Shown in pieces: positions 8,823 through 21,068 of a DNA stretch of 64,000 nucleotides. Location: contig OY969109.1 in the NCBI GenBank assembly GCA_963698015.1, positions 2,046,001-2,110,000 of the forward strand. The letters run 5' to 3'. This DNA is from VAXT01 sp963698015. GTDB taxonomy: Bacteria; Actinomycetota; Thermoleophilia; Gaiellales; Gaiellaceae. Numbering within the stretch: position 1 is the stretch's first letter; each line of letters begins with the position of its first letter. The position numbers and the translations under genes were made by a program. The notes under the pieces were generated by a model. That model saw only the letters and a list, made by a program, of their open reading frames with translations. It ran no database searches and had not been told where the DNA came from.

Positions 8823-10922
8823 GTGAGGGGAGGGCACGTTCGGCTCGCGCTTCTGCTGGCCACGGGGCTGTTGGTCGCTGCGGCTGCATTCGCGGCCACG
8901 AAGAGCTCGAATCGGCAGCCTGCGGCAGCGTCGAACGGATCACCCGATGCGCCGGCCGTCGGAGCCCCCGCCTCGAGCGTCAAGGCGGCGCCGAGTCACA
9001 TGGTCGGGATCGCGCAGCCGGTTCGGATACCGCCGCTGCGCACCTTGAAATCGGTGCCGGCCAAGTACGGACGGGTCCCCGAGACCGACTTCGAGAGCTA
9101 TCCGGCGCGACAGCCCGGCAGCAGTACGCGCGACACCGTCGTTCAGCGCGCCGCGCCGAAGAACCGGATGCCGAGCCCGATTCTGACCTTCGACGGCATC
9201 GCGAACCTCTGCGGGTGCTATCCGCCCGACACCGAGGGCGACGTAGGCCCCAACCACTACATGGAGTGGGTGAACCTCCACTACGCGGTCTACACGAAGG
9301 CGGGCGCCCAGGTCGTGCCCCCGACCACCGGCAACACGATCTTCACGGGCACGCCGTTCTGCGGCTCGCACAACAACGGCGATCCGATCGTCCTCTACGA
9401 CCAGTTCGCGCAGCGCTGGATGGCCTCGCAATTCGCGTTCAACAGCACGAGCCAGGGGCCGTTCTACCAGTGCATCGCGGTCTCGAACTCGAGCGATCCG
9501 ACCGCAGGCTGGTGCGCGTACGAGTTCCTCGTGCACCAGACGAAGTTCAACGACTATCCGAAGTTCGGGATCTGGCCGGCTCAGAACTCGTACACGATGA
9601 CCGCGCCGCAGTTCAACTCCACCGGTGGCCAGGGAGTCTGGGGCTTCGAGCGCGACAAGATGATCGCCTGCCAGACGGCCCGCTTCGTGTACCAGGACAT
9701 GGTCTCGCTCGACCCGACGCTGCCGCGGATCCTGCCGGCCGACGCCGACGGCCCCGTGGCGCCGGTTGACGGGACGCCGCAGCCGATCGTCACCGACGAG
9801 GACGACGGCGCAGGCTTCCCGTCCGACCGGATCGTGATCTGGAACGCGACGATGACGTGGGGCGGGAGCCCGTCGATCACGCTCACGCACGAGGGCGATC
9901 TCCCGGTCGCTGCGTTCGACCAGGACGTGGGCTGCGGCGGCGGCCGCACGTGCATCCCGCAGCCGGGCACGACGGTCAAGGTCGACGCGCTGCCCAACCG
10001 CCCGATGTACCGCGCCGCCTACCGCAACTTCGGCACCTTCCAGGCGCTGGCCTGGGACCACACCGTCGACGCTGACGCTCCGTCCGGCAACCGCGCAGGG
10101 GTCCGGTGGTACGAGCTCCGCAAGACGGGCGGTTCCTGGGGCATCCAGAACCAGGGCACGTTCGGCCCGAGCGACGGCCTCTATCGCTGGATGGGCGCGG
10201 CCGCGATGGACAAGGACGGGAACCTCGCCGTCGGCTACTCGATCGGCAACGGGACGGCGCCGAACTACCCGAGCATCGCGTACGCCGGCCGGCTCGCGAG
10301 CGATCCGCCGAACACCCTCGGCCAGGGCGAAGCGATGATGCACACAGGGACGGGCTCACAGACCGGCACGGCGAGCCGCTGGGGCGACTACTCGATGATG
10401 ACGACGGATCCCGTCGACGACTGCACGTTCTGGTACACGACCGAGTACCTGCAGACGACGGGCACGAACCCGTGGAGGACGCGGATCGGGAGCTTCAAGT
10501 TCCCGACGTGCGGTGGGCCACCTCCGCCTCCGCCTCCACCGCCTCCTCCGCCTCCGCCTCCGCCTCCGCCTCCGCCTCCACCGCCTCCTCCGCCGCCTCC
10601 TCCTCCACCACCGCCTCCTCCACCACCGCCTCCTCCACCTCCGCCACCTCCGCCGCCACCACCGCCACCACCGCCACCACCGCCACCACCGCCTCCGCCT
10701 CCACCTCCGCCGCCTCCGGTCCGCTGCCGTGTCCCGCGCGTCCTCGGGCTGCGCCTCGGCGCTGCGAAGACGAAGATCCGGAGAGCCCACTGCTCGGTCG
10801 GCAACGTCCGCCGCGTTCGCTCCAGACGCTCGCTGCGCGGCCGCGTCGTCAACCAGACACCGCGTCCCGGCACGATCAAGCGCCGGAACTTCCCCGTGAA
10901 GCTGGCGGTCGGGCGGGGCTAA
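8823..10922 (+). CDS. Secreted beta-propeller-like protein with poly-proline stalk and PASTA domain (paralogue 2)
   Basis: 699 residues with GTG start; the promoter placement supports this start. N-terminal signal sequence (VRLALLLATGLLVAAAAFAA), then the same extracellular family domain as its neighbours: FDGIANLCGCYPPDTEGD, GPNHYMEWVNL, GDPIVLYDQFAQRWMAS, NDYPKFGIWP, RWGDYSMMTTDP. Residues 566-632 are 67 uninterrupted prolines (10518-10718). Residues 633-699 are a PASTA domain nearly identical to that of the preceding gene. The high identity of the C-terminal cassette against the more diverged N-terminal domain suggests recent duplication or gene conversion. Ligand or substrate is unknown. 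Confidence 0.85.
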   Translation: MRGGHVRLALLLATGLLVAAAAFAATKSSNRQPAAASNGSPDAPAVGAPASSVKAAPSHMVGIAQPVRIPPLRTLKSVPAKYGRVPETDFESYPARQPGSSTRDTVVQRAAPKNRMPSPILTFDGIANLCGCYPPDTEGDVGPNHYMEWVNLHYAVYTKAGAQVVPPTTGNTIFTGTPFCGSHNNGDPIVLYDQFAQRWMASQFAFNSTSQGPFYQCIAVSNSSDPTAGWCAYEFLVHQTKFNDYPKFGIWPAQNSYTMTAPQFNSTGGQGVWGFERDKMIACQTARFVYQDMVSLDPTLPRILPADADGPVAPVDGTPQPIVTDEDDGAGFPSDRIVIWNATMTWGGSPSITLTHEGDLPVAAFDQDVGCGGGRTCIPQPGTTVKVDALPNRPMYRAAYRNFGTFQALAWDHTVDADAPSGNRAGVRWYELRKTGGSWGIQNQGTFGPSDGLYRWMGAAAMDKDGNLAVGYSIGNGTAPNYPSIAYAGRLASDPPNTLGQGEAMMHTGTGSQTGTASRWGDYSMMTTDPVDDCTFWYTTEYLQTTGTNPWRTRIGSFKFPTCGGPPPPPPPPPPPPPPPPPPPPPPPPPPPPPPPPPPPPPPPPPPPPPPPPPPPPPPPPPPPPPPPPPPPVRCRVPRVLGLRLGAAKTKIRRAHCSVGNVRRVRSRRSLRGRVVNQTPRPGTIKRRNFPVKLAVGRG

Positions 10923-11048
10923 CCGCTCACCGACCCGCCGGCGTCCCCAACTCGGGCGTGTTGTCCGAAGGGCCGCATCTGAATTAGCATCGCTCGCGCA
11001 TGGCCGGCCCGGGATCGGGTCGATGAGAGGGGGAGGGGAAGGAGTGAG

Positions 11049-13019
11049 ATGTACAGGATTGCGACGATGGTCGCAGCCGGAATGCTGGTGGCTGCACTCG
11101 CTGCGGGGACGTCGGCTCTGGGCCGCTCAACGCCGCGCAGCGAGGCCGGGGTGGACGCCAAGGTCGTCCAGCAGATCGCAGCTCACGGCAGTACGACCTT
11201 CTGGGTCGTTCTGCGTGAACAGGCGAATCTGAGCCCGGCTCGCTCGATGCGTCCGTCACCGCGAGGGCGCTACGTCTACAACACGCTGACGACGACCGCG
11301 GACCGTACCCAGCGGTCGCTCAAGGCGTACCTTGGGCAACAGCATGTGCCGTTCACGTCGTTCTGGATCCTGAACGCGATCCAGGTAACGGGCGACCGCA
11401 CGGTTCTCCAGGCGCTCGCTAACCGTCCGGAGGTGGCAAAGATCATCCCGGACGTCGTTTTCAAGGTCCCACCGGCGGCCCCCGGCACCCGGCAGCGGAC
11501 CCCGAACACCGTGGAGTGGGGCGTCGACCGCATCAACGCGCCTCAGGTCTGGTCGACGTACAACGATCGCGGCGAGAACATCGTCGTCGGCAACGTCGAC
11601 ACCGGTGTCCTCTACACGCACGCCGCACTCGTTGCGAAGTACCGCGGCAACCTTGGGGGTGGCAGCTTCGACCACAACTACAACTGGTGGGATCCCTCGG
11701 CGATTTGCGGGAGCGCGGCACCGTGCGACAACAACGGCCACGGCACGCACACGATGGGCACGATGGTCGGCGACGACGGCGATCCGGGCACGAACCAGGT
11801 CGGCGTCGCCCCGCACGCGGAGTGGATCGCGGCCAAGGGGTGCGAGACCAACAGCTGCTCGACCAACGCGCTGCTGTCCTCGGGCCAATTCATGCTGGCG
11901 CCGACCGACCTCAACGGTCAGAACCCGCAGCCGAACCTGCGACCCGACATCGTCAACAACTCGTGGGGCAACGGCAACGGGGGCGATACGTTCTACCAGG
12001 CGATCGTGCAGGCCTGGGTCGCGGCCGGAATCTTCCCATCGTTCGCGAGCGGTAACTCCGGGTCGGCTTGCGGAAGCGTCTGGTCCCCCGGTAGCTACGC
12101 CGAGAGCTACACGGTCGGATCGTTCGACATCAACAACGTGATCGCGTCGAGCTCGAGCCGAGGCCCGTCTCCGCTCGGCGGGATCATCAAGCCGAACATC
12201 GCCGCGCCGGGCGTCAACGTGCGCTCGTCCTGGAACAACGGGGGCTATCAGATACTCAGCGGCACTTCGATGGCCACGCCTCACCTGTCTGCGACCGTGG
12301 CCTTGATGTGGTCGGCCGTTCCGGGCCTGAGGCGGAACATCTCGGGCACGGAGGCGCTCCTGAATCAGACGGCGATCGACATGGCCGGCTCCTGCGGCGG
12401 CACGAACCAGAACAACAACACGTGGGGCGAGGGCAGGCTCGATGCGCTTGCCGCGGTCGCCGCGGCAGTCGGCGGCCCGCCACCGCCACCGCCGCCTCCG
12501 CCACCGCCTCCGCCACCGCCTCCGCCACCGCCTCCGCCACCGCCTCCGCCGCCGCCTCCGCCGCCGCCTCCGCCTCCGCCTCCGCCACCTCCGCCTCCAC
12601 CGCCTCCGCCTCCACCGCCTCCGCCTCCGCCTCCGCCTCCGCCTCCGCCTCCGCCTCCTCCGCCACCACCGCCTCCGCCTCCGCCTCCGCCTCCGCCTCC
12701 GCCTCCGCCTCCGCCTCCGCCTCCTCCGCCACCACCGCCTCCGCCTCCGCCTCCACCTCCGCCGCCACCACCACCACCACCTCCGCCTCCGCCTCCTCCT
12801 CCGCCTCCGCCTCCGCAGCGCTGTCGTGTCCCGAGAGTGCTCGGGCTGCGTCTGAACGCTGCGAAGCGCAGGATCCGGGCGGCTCACTGCTCGGTCGGCA
12901 GGGTGCGACGCGTTCGTGCGCGCCGCTCGCTGCGCGGCCGCGTGGTCAACCAGGCACCGAGGCCCGGCACGATCAAGCGCCGGAACTTCCCGGTCAAACT
13001 GGCGGTCGGCAGGCGTTAA
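11049..13019 (+). CDS. Secreted subtilisin-like (S8) protease with poly-proline stalk and PASTA domain
   Basis: 656 residues. The ATG is preceded by a GAAGGAG ribosome site. Signal peptide (MVAAGMLVAALAAGTSALG), then an inhibitor I9-like propeptide (about 35-140, with FWVVLREQANL and WILNAIQV), then the S8 catalytic domain with Asp184 in NVDTGV, His231 in NGHGTHTMG, oxyanion Asn336 in ASGNSG and Ser407 in GTSMATPH. All catalytic residues are present. Residues 477-589 are 113 consecutive prolines (12477-12815), the longest complete run in the window, followed by the Cys-containing PASTA domain. Predicted role: surface-displayed or wall-retained protease; targets unknown. Confidence 0.93.
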   Translation: MYRIATMVAAGMLVAALAAGTSALGRSTPRSEAGVDAKVVQQIAAHGSTTFWVVLREQANLSPARSMRPSPRGRYVYNTLTTTADRTQRSLKAYLGQQHVPFTSFWILNAIQVTGDRTVLQALANRPEVAKIIPDVVFKVPPAAPGTRQRTPNTVEWGVDRINAPQVWSTYNDRGENIVVGNVDTGVLYTHAALVAKYRGNLGGGSFDHNYNWWDPSAICGSAAPCDNNGHGTHTMGTMVGDDGDPGTNQVGVAPHAEWIAAKGCETNSCSTNALLSSGQFMLAPTDLNGQNPQPNLRPDIVNNSWGNGNGGDTFYQAIVQAWVAAGIFPSFASGNSGSACGSVWSPGSYAESYTVGSFDINNVIASSSSRGPSPLGGIIKPNIAAPGVNVRSSWNNGGYQILSGTSMATPHLSATVALMWSAVPGLRRNISGTEALLNQTAIDMAGSCGGTNQNNNTWGEGRLDALAAVAAAVGGPPPPPPPPPPPPPPPPPPPPPPPPPPPPPPPPPPPPPPPPPPPPPPPPPPPPPPPPPPPPPPPPPPPPPPPPPPPPPPPPPPPPPPPPPPPPPPPPPPPPPPPPPPPPPPPPPQRCRVPRVLGLRLNAAKRRIRAAHCSVGRVRRVRARRSLRGRVVNQAPRPGTIKRRNFPVKLAVGRR

Positions 13020-13037
13020 CCACAGAGATGACTGATC

Positions 13038-13067
13038 GAGCGGGGGCGCCGAGAGGCGCCCCCGCTC
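13038..13067 (+). terminator. Strong hairpin between the two protease genes
   Basis: A perfect 13-bp inverted repeat (13038-13050 and 13055-13067) with a GAGA loop lies just after the first protease. The stem is almost all G/C. No T-run follows, so intrinsic termination is likely but not certain, as is common in high-GC actinobacteria. Confidence 0.6.
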
Positions 13068-13110
13068 CATGTCCGGACTCTAAGAAATGACTAAGAGGCC
13101 ACGTGGCCGC

Positions 13111-13139
13111 TTGGATTTTTCGTCGAAACTGGTGAGAAT
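13111..13139 (+). promoter_or_regulatory. Probable promoter of the second protease gene
   Basis: TTGGAT (13111-13116), 17 bp, then GAGAAT (13134-13139), ending 5 bp before the GTG at 13145. The layout matches the leaderless promoters of the neighbouring PASTA-protein genes, but the -10 match is weaker. Confidence 0.4.
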
Positions 13140-13144
13140 CCACC

Positions 13145-16048
<2,904 letters not shown>

Positions 16049-16140
16049 CCCGAAGCGGCCCGAGCCGCGCCGAGCACGACACGGCCAAGGGTGTCACGAC
16101 TTGCGTGAGTGCTGAAGACCGCCTGCACTAGCAGGCAATT

Positions 16141-16168
16141 TTGAGAATCTCCTAAGAAGTGCAAGAAT
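16141..16168 (+). promoter_or_regulatory. Sigma70-type promoter of a leaderless transcript
   Basis: TTGAGA (16141-16146), 16 bp, AAGAAT (16163-16168), then 7 bp to the GTG at 16176. It lies in the same TTTGARAATCTCCTAAGA block found at 8786-8803, although the intervening genes differ. Confidence 0.6.
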
Positions 16169-16175
16169 CGGCGCC

Positions 16176-18854
16176 GTGAGGGGAGGGCGCATGCGGTTCT
16201 GGCTCGCGCTTGGGCTGGCTGTCGGCATCGGCGTGTTCGTCGTCGCCCTGGGCTCCACTGGGAGTGAGAACCGGACGGGGCGGCTGACGACGAGGCTCGC
16301 GGCGCCGAGCGGCGCAGCGGGCACGGGCTCCACGTTCAGCCCGGTGAGGGTCTCCAAGACGAAGACGATCGGGGTTGCGCGCGGCTATCTCACGCAACCG
16401 CTCCGCAATCTCAAGCCTGTCAAGCCGAGGCCGTCCCGCTTCCGGCGGAGCCAGGAGCATGACGTTGCTCAGGCGATCAGGGCAGCGCTCGGGAGCTCAC
16501 GCGACGGCGCGCTCCAGAGCCGCCAGGGCACGGGGGACACGCCGTCTCCGATCCAGAACTTCGACGGCATCGCGAACCTCTGCGGCTGCTATCCGCCCGA
16601 TACGAACGGGGACGTCGGCCCGAACCACTACATGCAGTGGGACAACCTCCACTTCTCCGTTTGGCAGAAGAACGGAACGCAGGTCGTGCCGCCGACCACC
16701 GGGAACAGCCTCTTCCCGCCGAGCGAGAGCGTCTGCAACACGAGCAACGACGGCGACCCGAACATCCTGTACGACCAGTACTCGCAGCGCTGGGTCGGCG
16801 GCCAGTTCGGGCTTCCGAACTTCCCGAACGGGCCGTTCTACTACTGCATGGCAGTGTCGAGTACGAGCGACCCGACCGGAACCTGGTGTGCGTACCAGTT
16901 CCAGGTGAGCGCCGACAAGATGGACGACTACCCGAAGCTGGGCGTCTGGCCCGCGCAGAACGCGTACATGATGACCGCGAACCAGTTCCAGTCCCCGGCC
17001 CTCAGTTACTCGAGCGTCGGGATCTGGGGCTTCGAGCGCGACCAGATGCTCACCTGCAGCACGGCGCGCTTCGTGTACCAGGACATGATCAGCATCGACC
17101 CGTACATGCCGGCGACTCTGCCGGCGGACGCCGACGGGCCGACTCCGCCGCCGGCGAATACCCCGGCCCCGCTGATCGCTATGAACTTCGACGGCTCGGG
17201 CCTCCCGAGCGACCAGCTGCAGATCTGGAACGCGACGATCGACTGGGGCTCGACGCCGTCGATAACGGTCGCGCACGACACGGACGTCCAGGCTGCTCCG
17301 TATGACACGAACCTCTGCAACAACAACGGCCTCAACTGCATCCAGCAGCCTGGAACGAGCCAGCGTCTGGACACTCTCTCCGACCGGATCATGTACCGGG
17401 CCCAGTACCGGAACTTCGGGTCGTGGCAGACGATCGTCACGAGCCACACGGTCGACGCCGGCAGTGACCGGGCGGGCCCGCGCTGGTACCACCTCGAGAA
17501 GCAGACCGGCGGCAGCTGGCAGGTCGCGGACCAAGGCACGTACGCGCCGGCCGACGGGCTGAGCCGCTGGATGCCGAGCGCCGCGATGGACGCAAGCGGC
17601 GACATCGCCGTCGGCTACAGCACGAGCAACAACACCGCCCCGAACTACCCGAGCGCTGCCTACGCCGCCAGGCTGGCAACCGACCCGCCGGGCCAGCTCG
17701 GGTCCGAGGTGACGTTCATGTCCGGCACCGGCTCGCAGACGGGCACTCTCGGCCGCTGGGGTGACTACTCGATGATGGCCGTCGACCCGACCGACGACTG
17801 CACCTTCTGGGTCACCGAGGAATACATCCAGACGACAGGCCCGGTCAACTGGCGAACGCGCATCGGCTCGTTCAAGTTCCCCGAGTGCGGGCCGCCCCCG
17901 GGGCCGCCTCCGCCGCCACCTCCGCCTCCGCCGCCGCCTCCGCCTCCGCCTCCGCCGCCTCCGCCAGGCGCGTACGCGACCAACACGCAGACCGGCCAGA
18001 CGATCATCCCCGGGACGACCGACGCCGGCATCCACTGCGACGACTGCTGGGGCGACATCACCTTCCCGTTCCCGATCACGCTCTACAACCAGAGCTATGC
18101 GACGGCGCACATCAACGCGAACGGCGTGATCAACTTCGGCGTCGAGAACCTCGCGTACGCGAACGCCTGCCTGCCGTCGCGGATCGAGGGCCCGTCGGTG
18201 CTCGTGCAGTGGGACGACCTCGATACGCGTCCGTCTGGGAAGGGTGTCTTCACTGCGACCCTCGGCAGCGCGCCGAACCGACAGTTCGTTATCGAGTTCC
18301 GGACCGGCTACGCCGGCACGGGTGGGAGCACCAACTTCGAGGTCATCTTCAACGAGAGCAGCCCGGACATTCAGATGCGCTACGGCGCGATCTCGCAGCA
18401 GGGCTCATCCGCCACGGAGGGCGTCCAGGCGACCGGCACCGGGCCCTTCACGCAGTTCGGGTGCAATCAGTCGATCCTCACGAACGGTCTGGCCGTCAAC
18501 TACGTCTTCTCAGGTGGGCCGCCTCCGCCTCCGCCTCCGCCTCCGCCACCGCCGCCGCCGCCTCCACCGCCTCCACCGCCGCCGCCTCCGCCGCCTCCGC
18601 CACCGCCGCCGCCTCCGCCACCGCCGCCTCCACCACCTCCGCCGCCTCCGACCCGCTGCCGTGTCCCACGCGTGCTCGGACTGCGCCTCGCAGCCGCGAA
18701 GACCAAGATCCGGCGAGCGCACTGCTCGGTCGGCAACATCCGCCGCGTTCGCTCGAGGCGATCGCTGCGCGGCCGTGTCGTCTCGCAGAACCCGAGGCCG
18801 GGCACCATCAAGCGCCGGAACTTCCCGGTCAAGCTCGCCGTCGGCCGCAGCTAG
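16176..18854 (+). CDS. Secreted beta-propeller-like protein with two poly-proline linkers, an inserted CDDC domain and PASTA (paralogue 3)
   Basis: 892 residues with GTG start (ATG at 16191 is an alternative). Signal segment (FWLALGLAVGIGVFVVALG), then the same propeller-like domain as 6533 and 8823 (FDGIANLCGCYPPDTNGD, WCAYQF, MDDYPKLGVWP, RWGDYSMMAVDP). It differs in having a first proline run (17904-17966, 21 residues), then a domain at about 600-780 (IHCDDCWGDITFPF, VQWDDLD, NRQFVIEFR) shared with the upstream protease, then a second run (18519-18650, 44 prolines) and PASTA. The order suggests modules exchanged at the proline-coding repeats. Confidence 0.85.
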   Translation: MRGGRMRFWLALGLAVGIGVFVVALGSTGSENRTGRLTTRLAAPSGAAGTGSTFSPVRVSKTKTIGVARGYLTQPLRNLKPVKPRPSRFRRSQEHDVAQAIRAALGSSRDGALQSRQGTGDTPSPIQNFDGIANLCGCYPPDTNGDVGPNHYMQWDNLHFSVWQKNGTQVVPPTTGNSLFPPSESVCNTSNDGDPNILYDQYSQRWVGGQFGLPNFPNGPFYYCMAVSSTSDPTGTWCAYQFQVSADKMDDYPKLGVWPAQNAYMMTANQFQSPALSYSSVGIWGFERDQMLTCSTARFVYQDMISIDPYMPATLPADADGPTPPPANTPAPLIAMNFDGSGLPSDQLQIWNATIDWGSTPSITVAHDTDVQAAPYDTNLCNNNGLNCIQQPGTSQRLDTLSDRIMYRAQYRNFGSWQTIVTSHTVDAGSDRAGPRWYHLEKQTGGSWQVADQGTYAPADGLSRWMPSAAMDASGDIAVGYSTSNNTAPNYPSAAYAARLATDPPGQLGSEVTFMSGTGSQTGTLGRWGDYSMMAVDPTDDCTFWVTEEYIQTTGPVNWRTRIGSFKFPECGPPPGPPPPPPPPPPPPPPPPPPPPPGAYATNTQTGQTIIPGTTDAGIHCDDCWGDITFPFPITLYNQSYATAHINANGVINFGVENLAYANACLPSRIEGPSVLVQWDDLDTRPSGKGVFTATLGSAPNRQFVIEFRTGYAGTGGSTNFEVIFNESSPDIQMRYGAISQQGSSATEGVQATGTGPFTQFGCNQSILTNGLAVNYVFSGGPPPPPPPPPPPPPPPPPPPPPPPPPPPPPPPPPPPPPPPPPPPPTRCRVPRVLGLRLAAAKTKIRRAHCSVGNIRRVRSRRSLRGRVVSQNPRPGTIKRRNFPVKLAVGRS

Positions 18855-18950
18855 CCCTCGTCCCGGTAACTGGCCACCCGCATACCTCTGATGTGTGTTA
18901 GAAACTCCGCGCGCCGGGAGTCCTCGGCGCACTCTACGTAACGGCCCACA

Positions 18951-20996
18951 ATGAGCTTCTTCCGAGATCACGCCGTCCTGTTCGCGCTCTTGTGCGGAAC
19001 GCTCGCCGTCGCGTACGGCATCGCGCTCACGATCTGGCTGCTCCGGCAGCCCGCGGGCAGCGAGCGGATGCGTGAGATCGCGACGGCGATCCAGGAGGGC
19101 GCGTCGGCCTATCTGCGCCGCCAGTACCAGACGATCGCGATCGTCGCCGTCGTCCCGTTCCTCCTGATCGGCTTCTACGACAAGCTCGGCTGGGGGACGG
19201 CGATCGGCTTCCTGGTCGGGGCACTCCTCTCGGCGGCCGCCGGCTTCATCGGGATGAACGTCGCGGTGCGCTCCAACGTGAGGACGGCCGAGGCCGCCAA
19301 GCACGGCCTCAAGCCGGCGCTCAACGTCGCGTTCCGGGCCGGATCGGTGACGGGCATGCTCGTCGTCGGGCTCGGCCTGCTCGGGGTTGCCGGCTACTAC
19401 TGGGTGCTGACCGGCTGGCTGGGCAATTCTCCGGACTCGGCGATCGACGACCTCGTCGGGCTCGCCTTCGGCGGCTCGCTGATCTCGGTCTTCGCGCGAC
19501 TCGGCGGCGGCATCTACACGAAGGCCGCGGACGTCGGAGCCGACCTCGTCGGGAAGATCGAGGCGGGCATCCCCGAGGACGATCCGCGCAACCCGGCCGT
19601 GATCGCGGACAACGTGGGCGACAACGTCGGCGACTGCGCGGGGATGGCTGCCGACCTCTTCGAGACCTACGCCGTCACCGCCGTCGCCGTGATGTTGCTC
19701 GCGAGCGCGTTCCCGGCCAGCCAGCTGTGGCTCTACCCGCTGTGCATCGGCGGGATCTCGATCATCGCCTCGATCATCGGCACCTTCTTCGCGCGGGTCG
19801 GGCGCGACGGCTCGATCATGAACGCGCTCTACAAGTCCGTGATCGTGGCCACGCTGCTCTCGGCGATCGGGTTCATCCCGGTGACGTCGGCGTTCGACGG
19901 CGCCACGTTCAGCTTCTGGAACCTCTATGGCTCGGCGCTGATCGGCCTCGGCGTCACGTTCCTGCTCGTCGCGATCACGGAGTACTACACGGGCACGCGC
20001 TGGGGCCCGGTGAAGTCGATCTCGAGCGCGTCACGCACGGGGCACGCGACGAACATCATCGAGGGCCTCGCCGTGGGGATGCAGGCGACCGCGCTTCCGG
20101 TGATCGTGATCGCGATCGGGATCGTCGGCGCGTACTACGCTGCGGGGCAGGAGCTGTTCGGGATCGGCGTCGCGGTCATGGCGCAGCTTTCGATGACAGG
20201 CCTGATCGTCGCGCTCGACGCGTACGGCCCGGTGACCGACAACGCGGGTGGCATCGCCGAGATGGCGAACCTCGACGAGTCGGTGCGGGCGATCACGGAT
20301 CCGCTGGACGCTGTCGGGAACACGACGAAGGCGGTCACGAAGGGCTACGCGATCGGCTCGGCCGGCCTCGCGGCGTTGATCCTGTTCGACGAGTACACAC
20401 GCGGGCTCCGGGATGGCGGGCTCGAGACGATCACGTTCTCGCTCTCGGATCCATGGGTAATCGCGGGACTGTTCATCGGCGGGCTGATGCCGTTCCTGTT
20501 CGCCTCGCTGGCCATGCAGGCCGTGGGGCGTGTGGGCGGTCAGGTCGTCGAGGAGGTGCGGCGCCAGTTCCGGGAGATCCCGGGGATCATGGAGGGCACC
20601 GCTCGGCCCGAGTACGGGCGCTCGATCGACATCGTCACGGGCTCGGCTCTCAAGGCGATGCTGCTGCCGGCGGCAATCCCGATCGTGTTCCCGCTCGTCG
20701 CGGGGATCATCAAGCCCGAGCTGCTCGGCGGCCTGCTGATCGGGACGATCGTGACGGGGATCTTCCTCGCGATCGCGATGACCTCCGGCGGCGGCGCGTG
20801 GGACAACGCGAAGAAGCTGATCGAGGACGGGCTCTACGGCGGCAAGGGCTCGGAAGCCCACGCGGCCGCGGTCACAGGCGACACTGTCGGCGACCCGTAC
20901 AAGGACACCGCAGGACCGGCGATCAACCCGATGATCAAGATCGCCAACATCGTCGCGATCCTCCTCATCCCGCTGATCCTCTCCATCCACACGTAA
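18951..20996 (+). CDS. hppA: Membrane-bound proton-translocating pyrophosphatase, K+-independent type
   Basis: 681 residues with about 16 membrane helices. It hydrolyses pyrophosphate and uses the energy to pump ions across the membrane. The catalytic loop KAADVGADLVGKIEAGIPED and the Asp-rich segment VIADNVGDNVGDCAGMAADL are fully conserved, as is the second acidic loop AYGPVTDNAGGIAEMANL. The residue that distinguishes subclasses is visible: GNTTKA carries Lys where K+-dependent enzymes carry Ala, so this should be the K+-independent, H+-pumping class. The next genes are ion transporters that could use the resulting proton gradient. Confidence 0.96.
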   Translation: MSFFRDHAVLFALLCGTLAVAYGIALTIWLLRQPAGSERMREIATAIQEGASAYLRRQYQTIAIVAVVPFLLIGFYDKLGWGTAIGFLVGALLSAAAGFIGMNVAVRSNVRTAEAAKHGLKPALNVAFRAGSVTGMLVVGLGLLGVAGYYWVLTGWLGNSPDSAIDDLVGLAFGGSLISVFARLGGGIYTKAADVGADLVGKIEAGIPEDDPRNPAVIADNVGDNVGDCAGMAADLFETYAVTAVAVMLLASAFPASQLWLYPLCIGGISIIASIIGTFFARVGRDGSIMNALYKSVIVATLLSAIGFIPVTSAFDGATFSFWNLYGSALIGLGVTFLLVAITEYYTGTRWGPVKSISSASRTGHATNIIEGLAVGMQATALPVIVIAIGIVGAYYAAGQELFGIGVAVMAQLSMTGLIVALDAYGPVTDNAGGIAEMANLDESVRAITDPLDAVGNTTKAVTKGYAIGSAGLAALILFDEYTRGLRDGGLETITFSLSDPWVIAGLFIGGLMPFLFASLAMQAVGRVGGQVVEEVRRQFREIPGIMEGTARPEYGRSIDIVTGSALKAMLLPAAIPIVFPLVAGIIKPELLGGLLIGTIVTGIFLAIAMTSGGGAWDNAKKLIEDGLYGGKGSEAHAAAVTGDTVGDPYKDTAGPAINPMIKIANIVAILLIPLILSIHT

Positions 20997-21015
20997 CGAG
21001 GGCCTCTCCCTCGTT
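20995..21015 (+). terminator. Hairpin after hppA
   Basis: AACGAGGG (20995-21002) and CCCTCGTT (21008-21015) form an 8-bp perfect stem with a 5-nt loop overlapping the stop codon of hppA. No T-tract follows, so the terminator call is tentative. Confidence 0.4.
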
Positions 21016-21068
21016 AGGGCCTGTCCCTTGTTAGGGGCCCCAGCCGCTCGAAGCCTTAGCCTCTGCTC

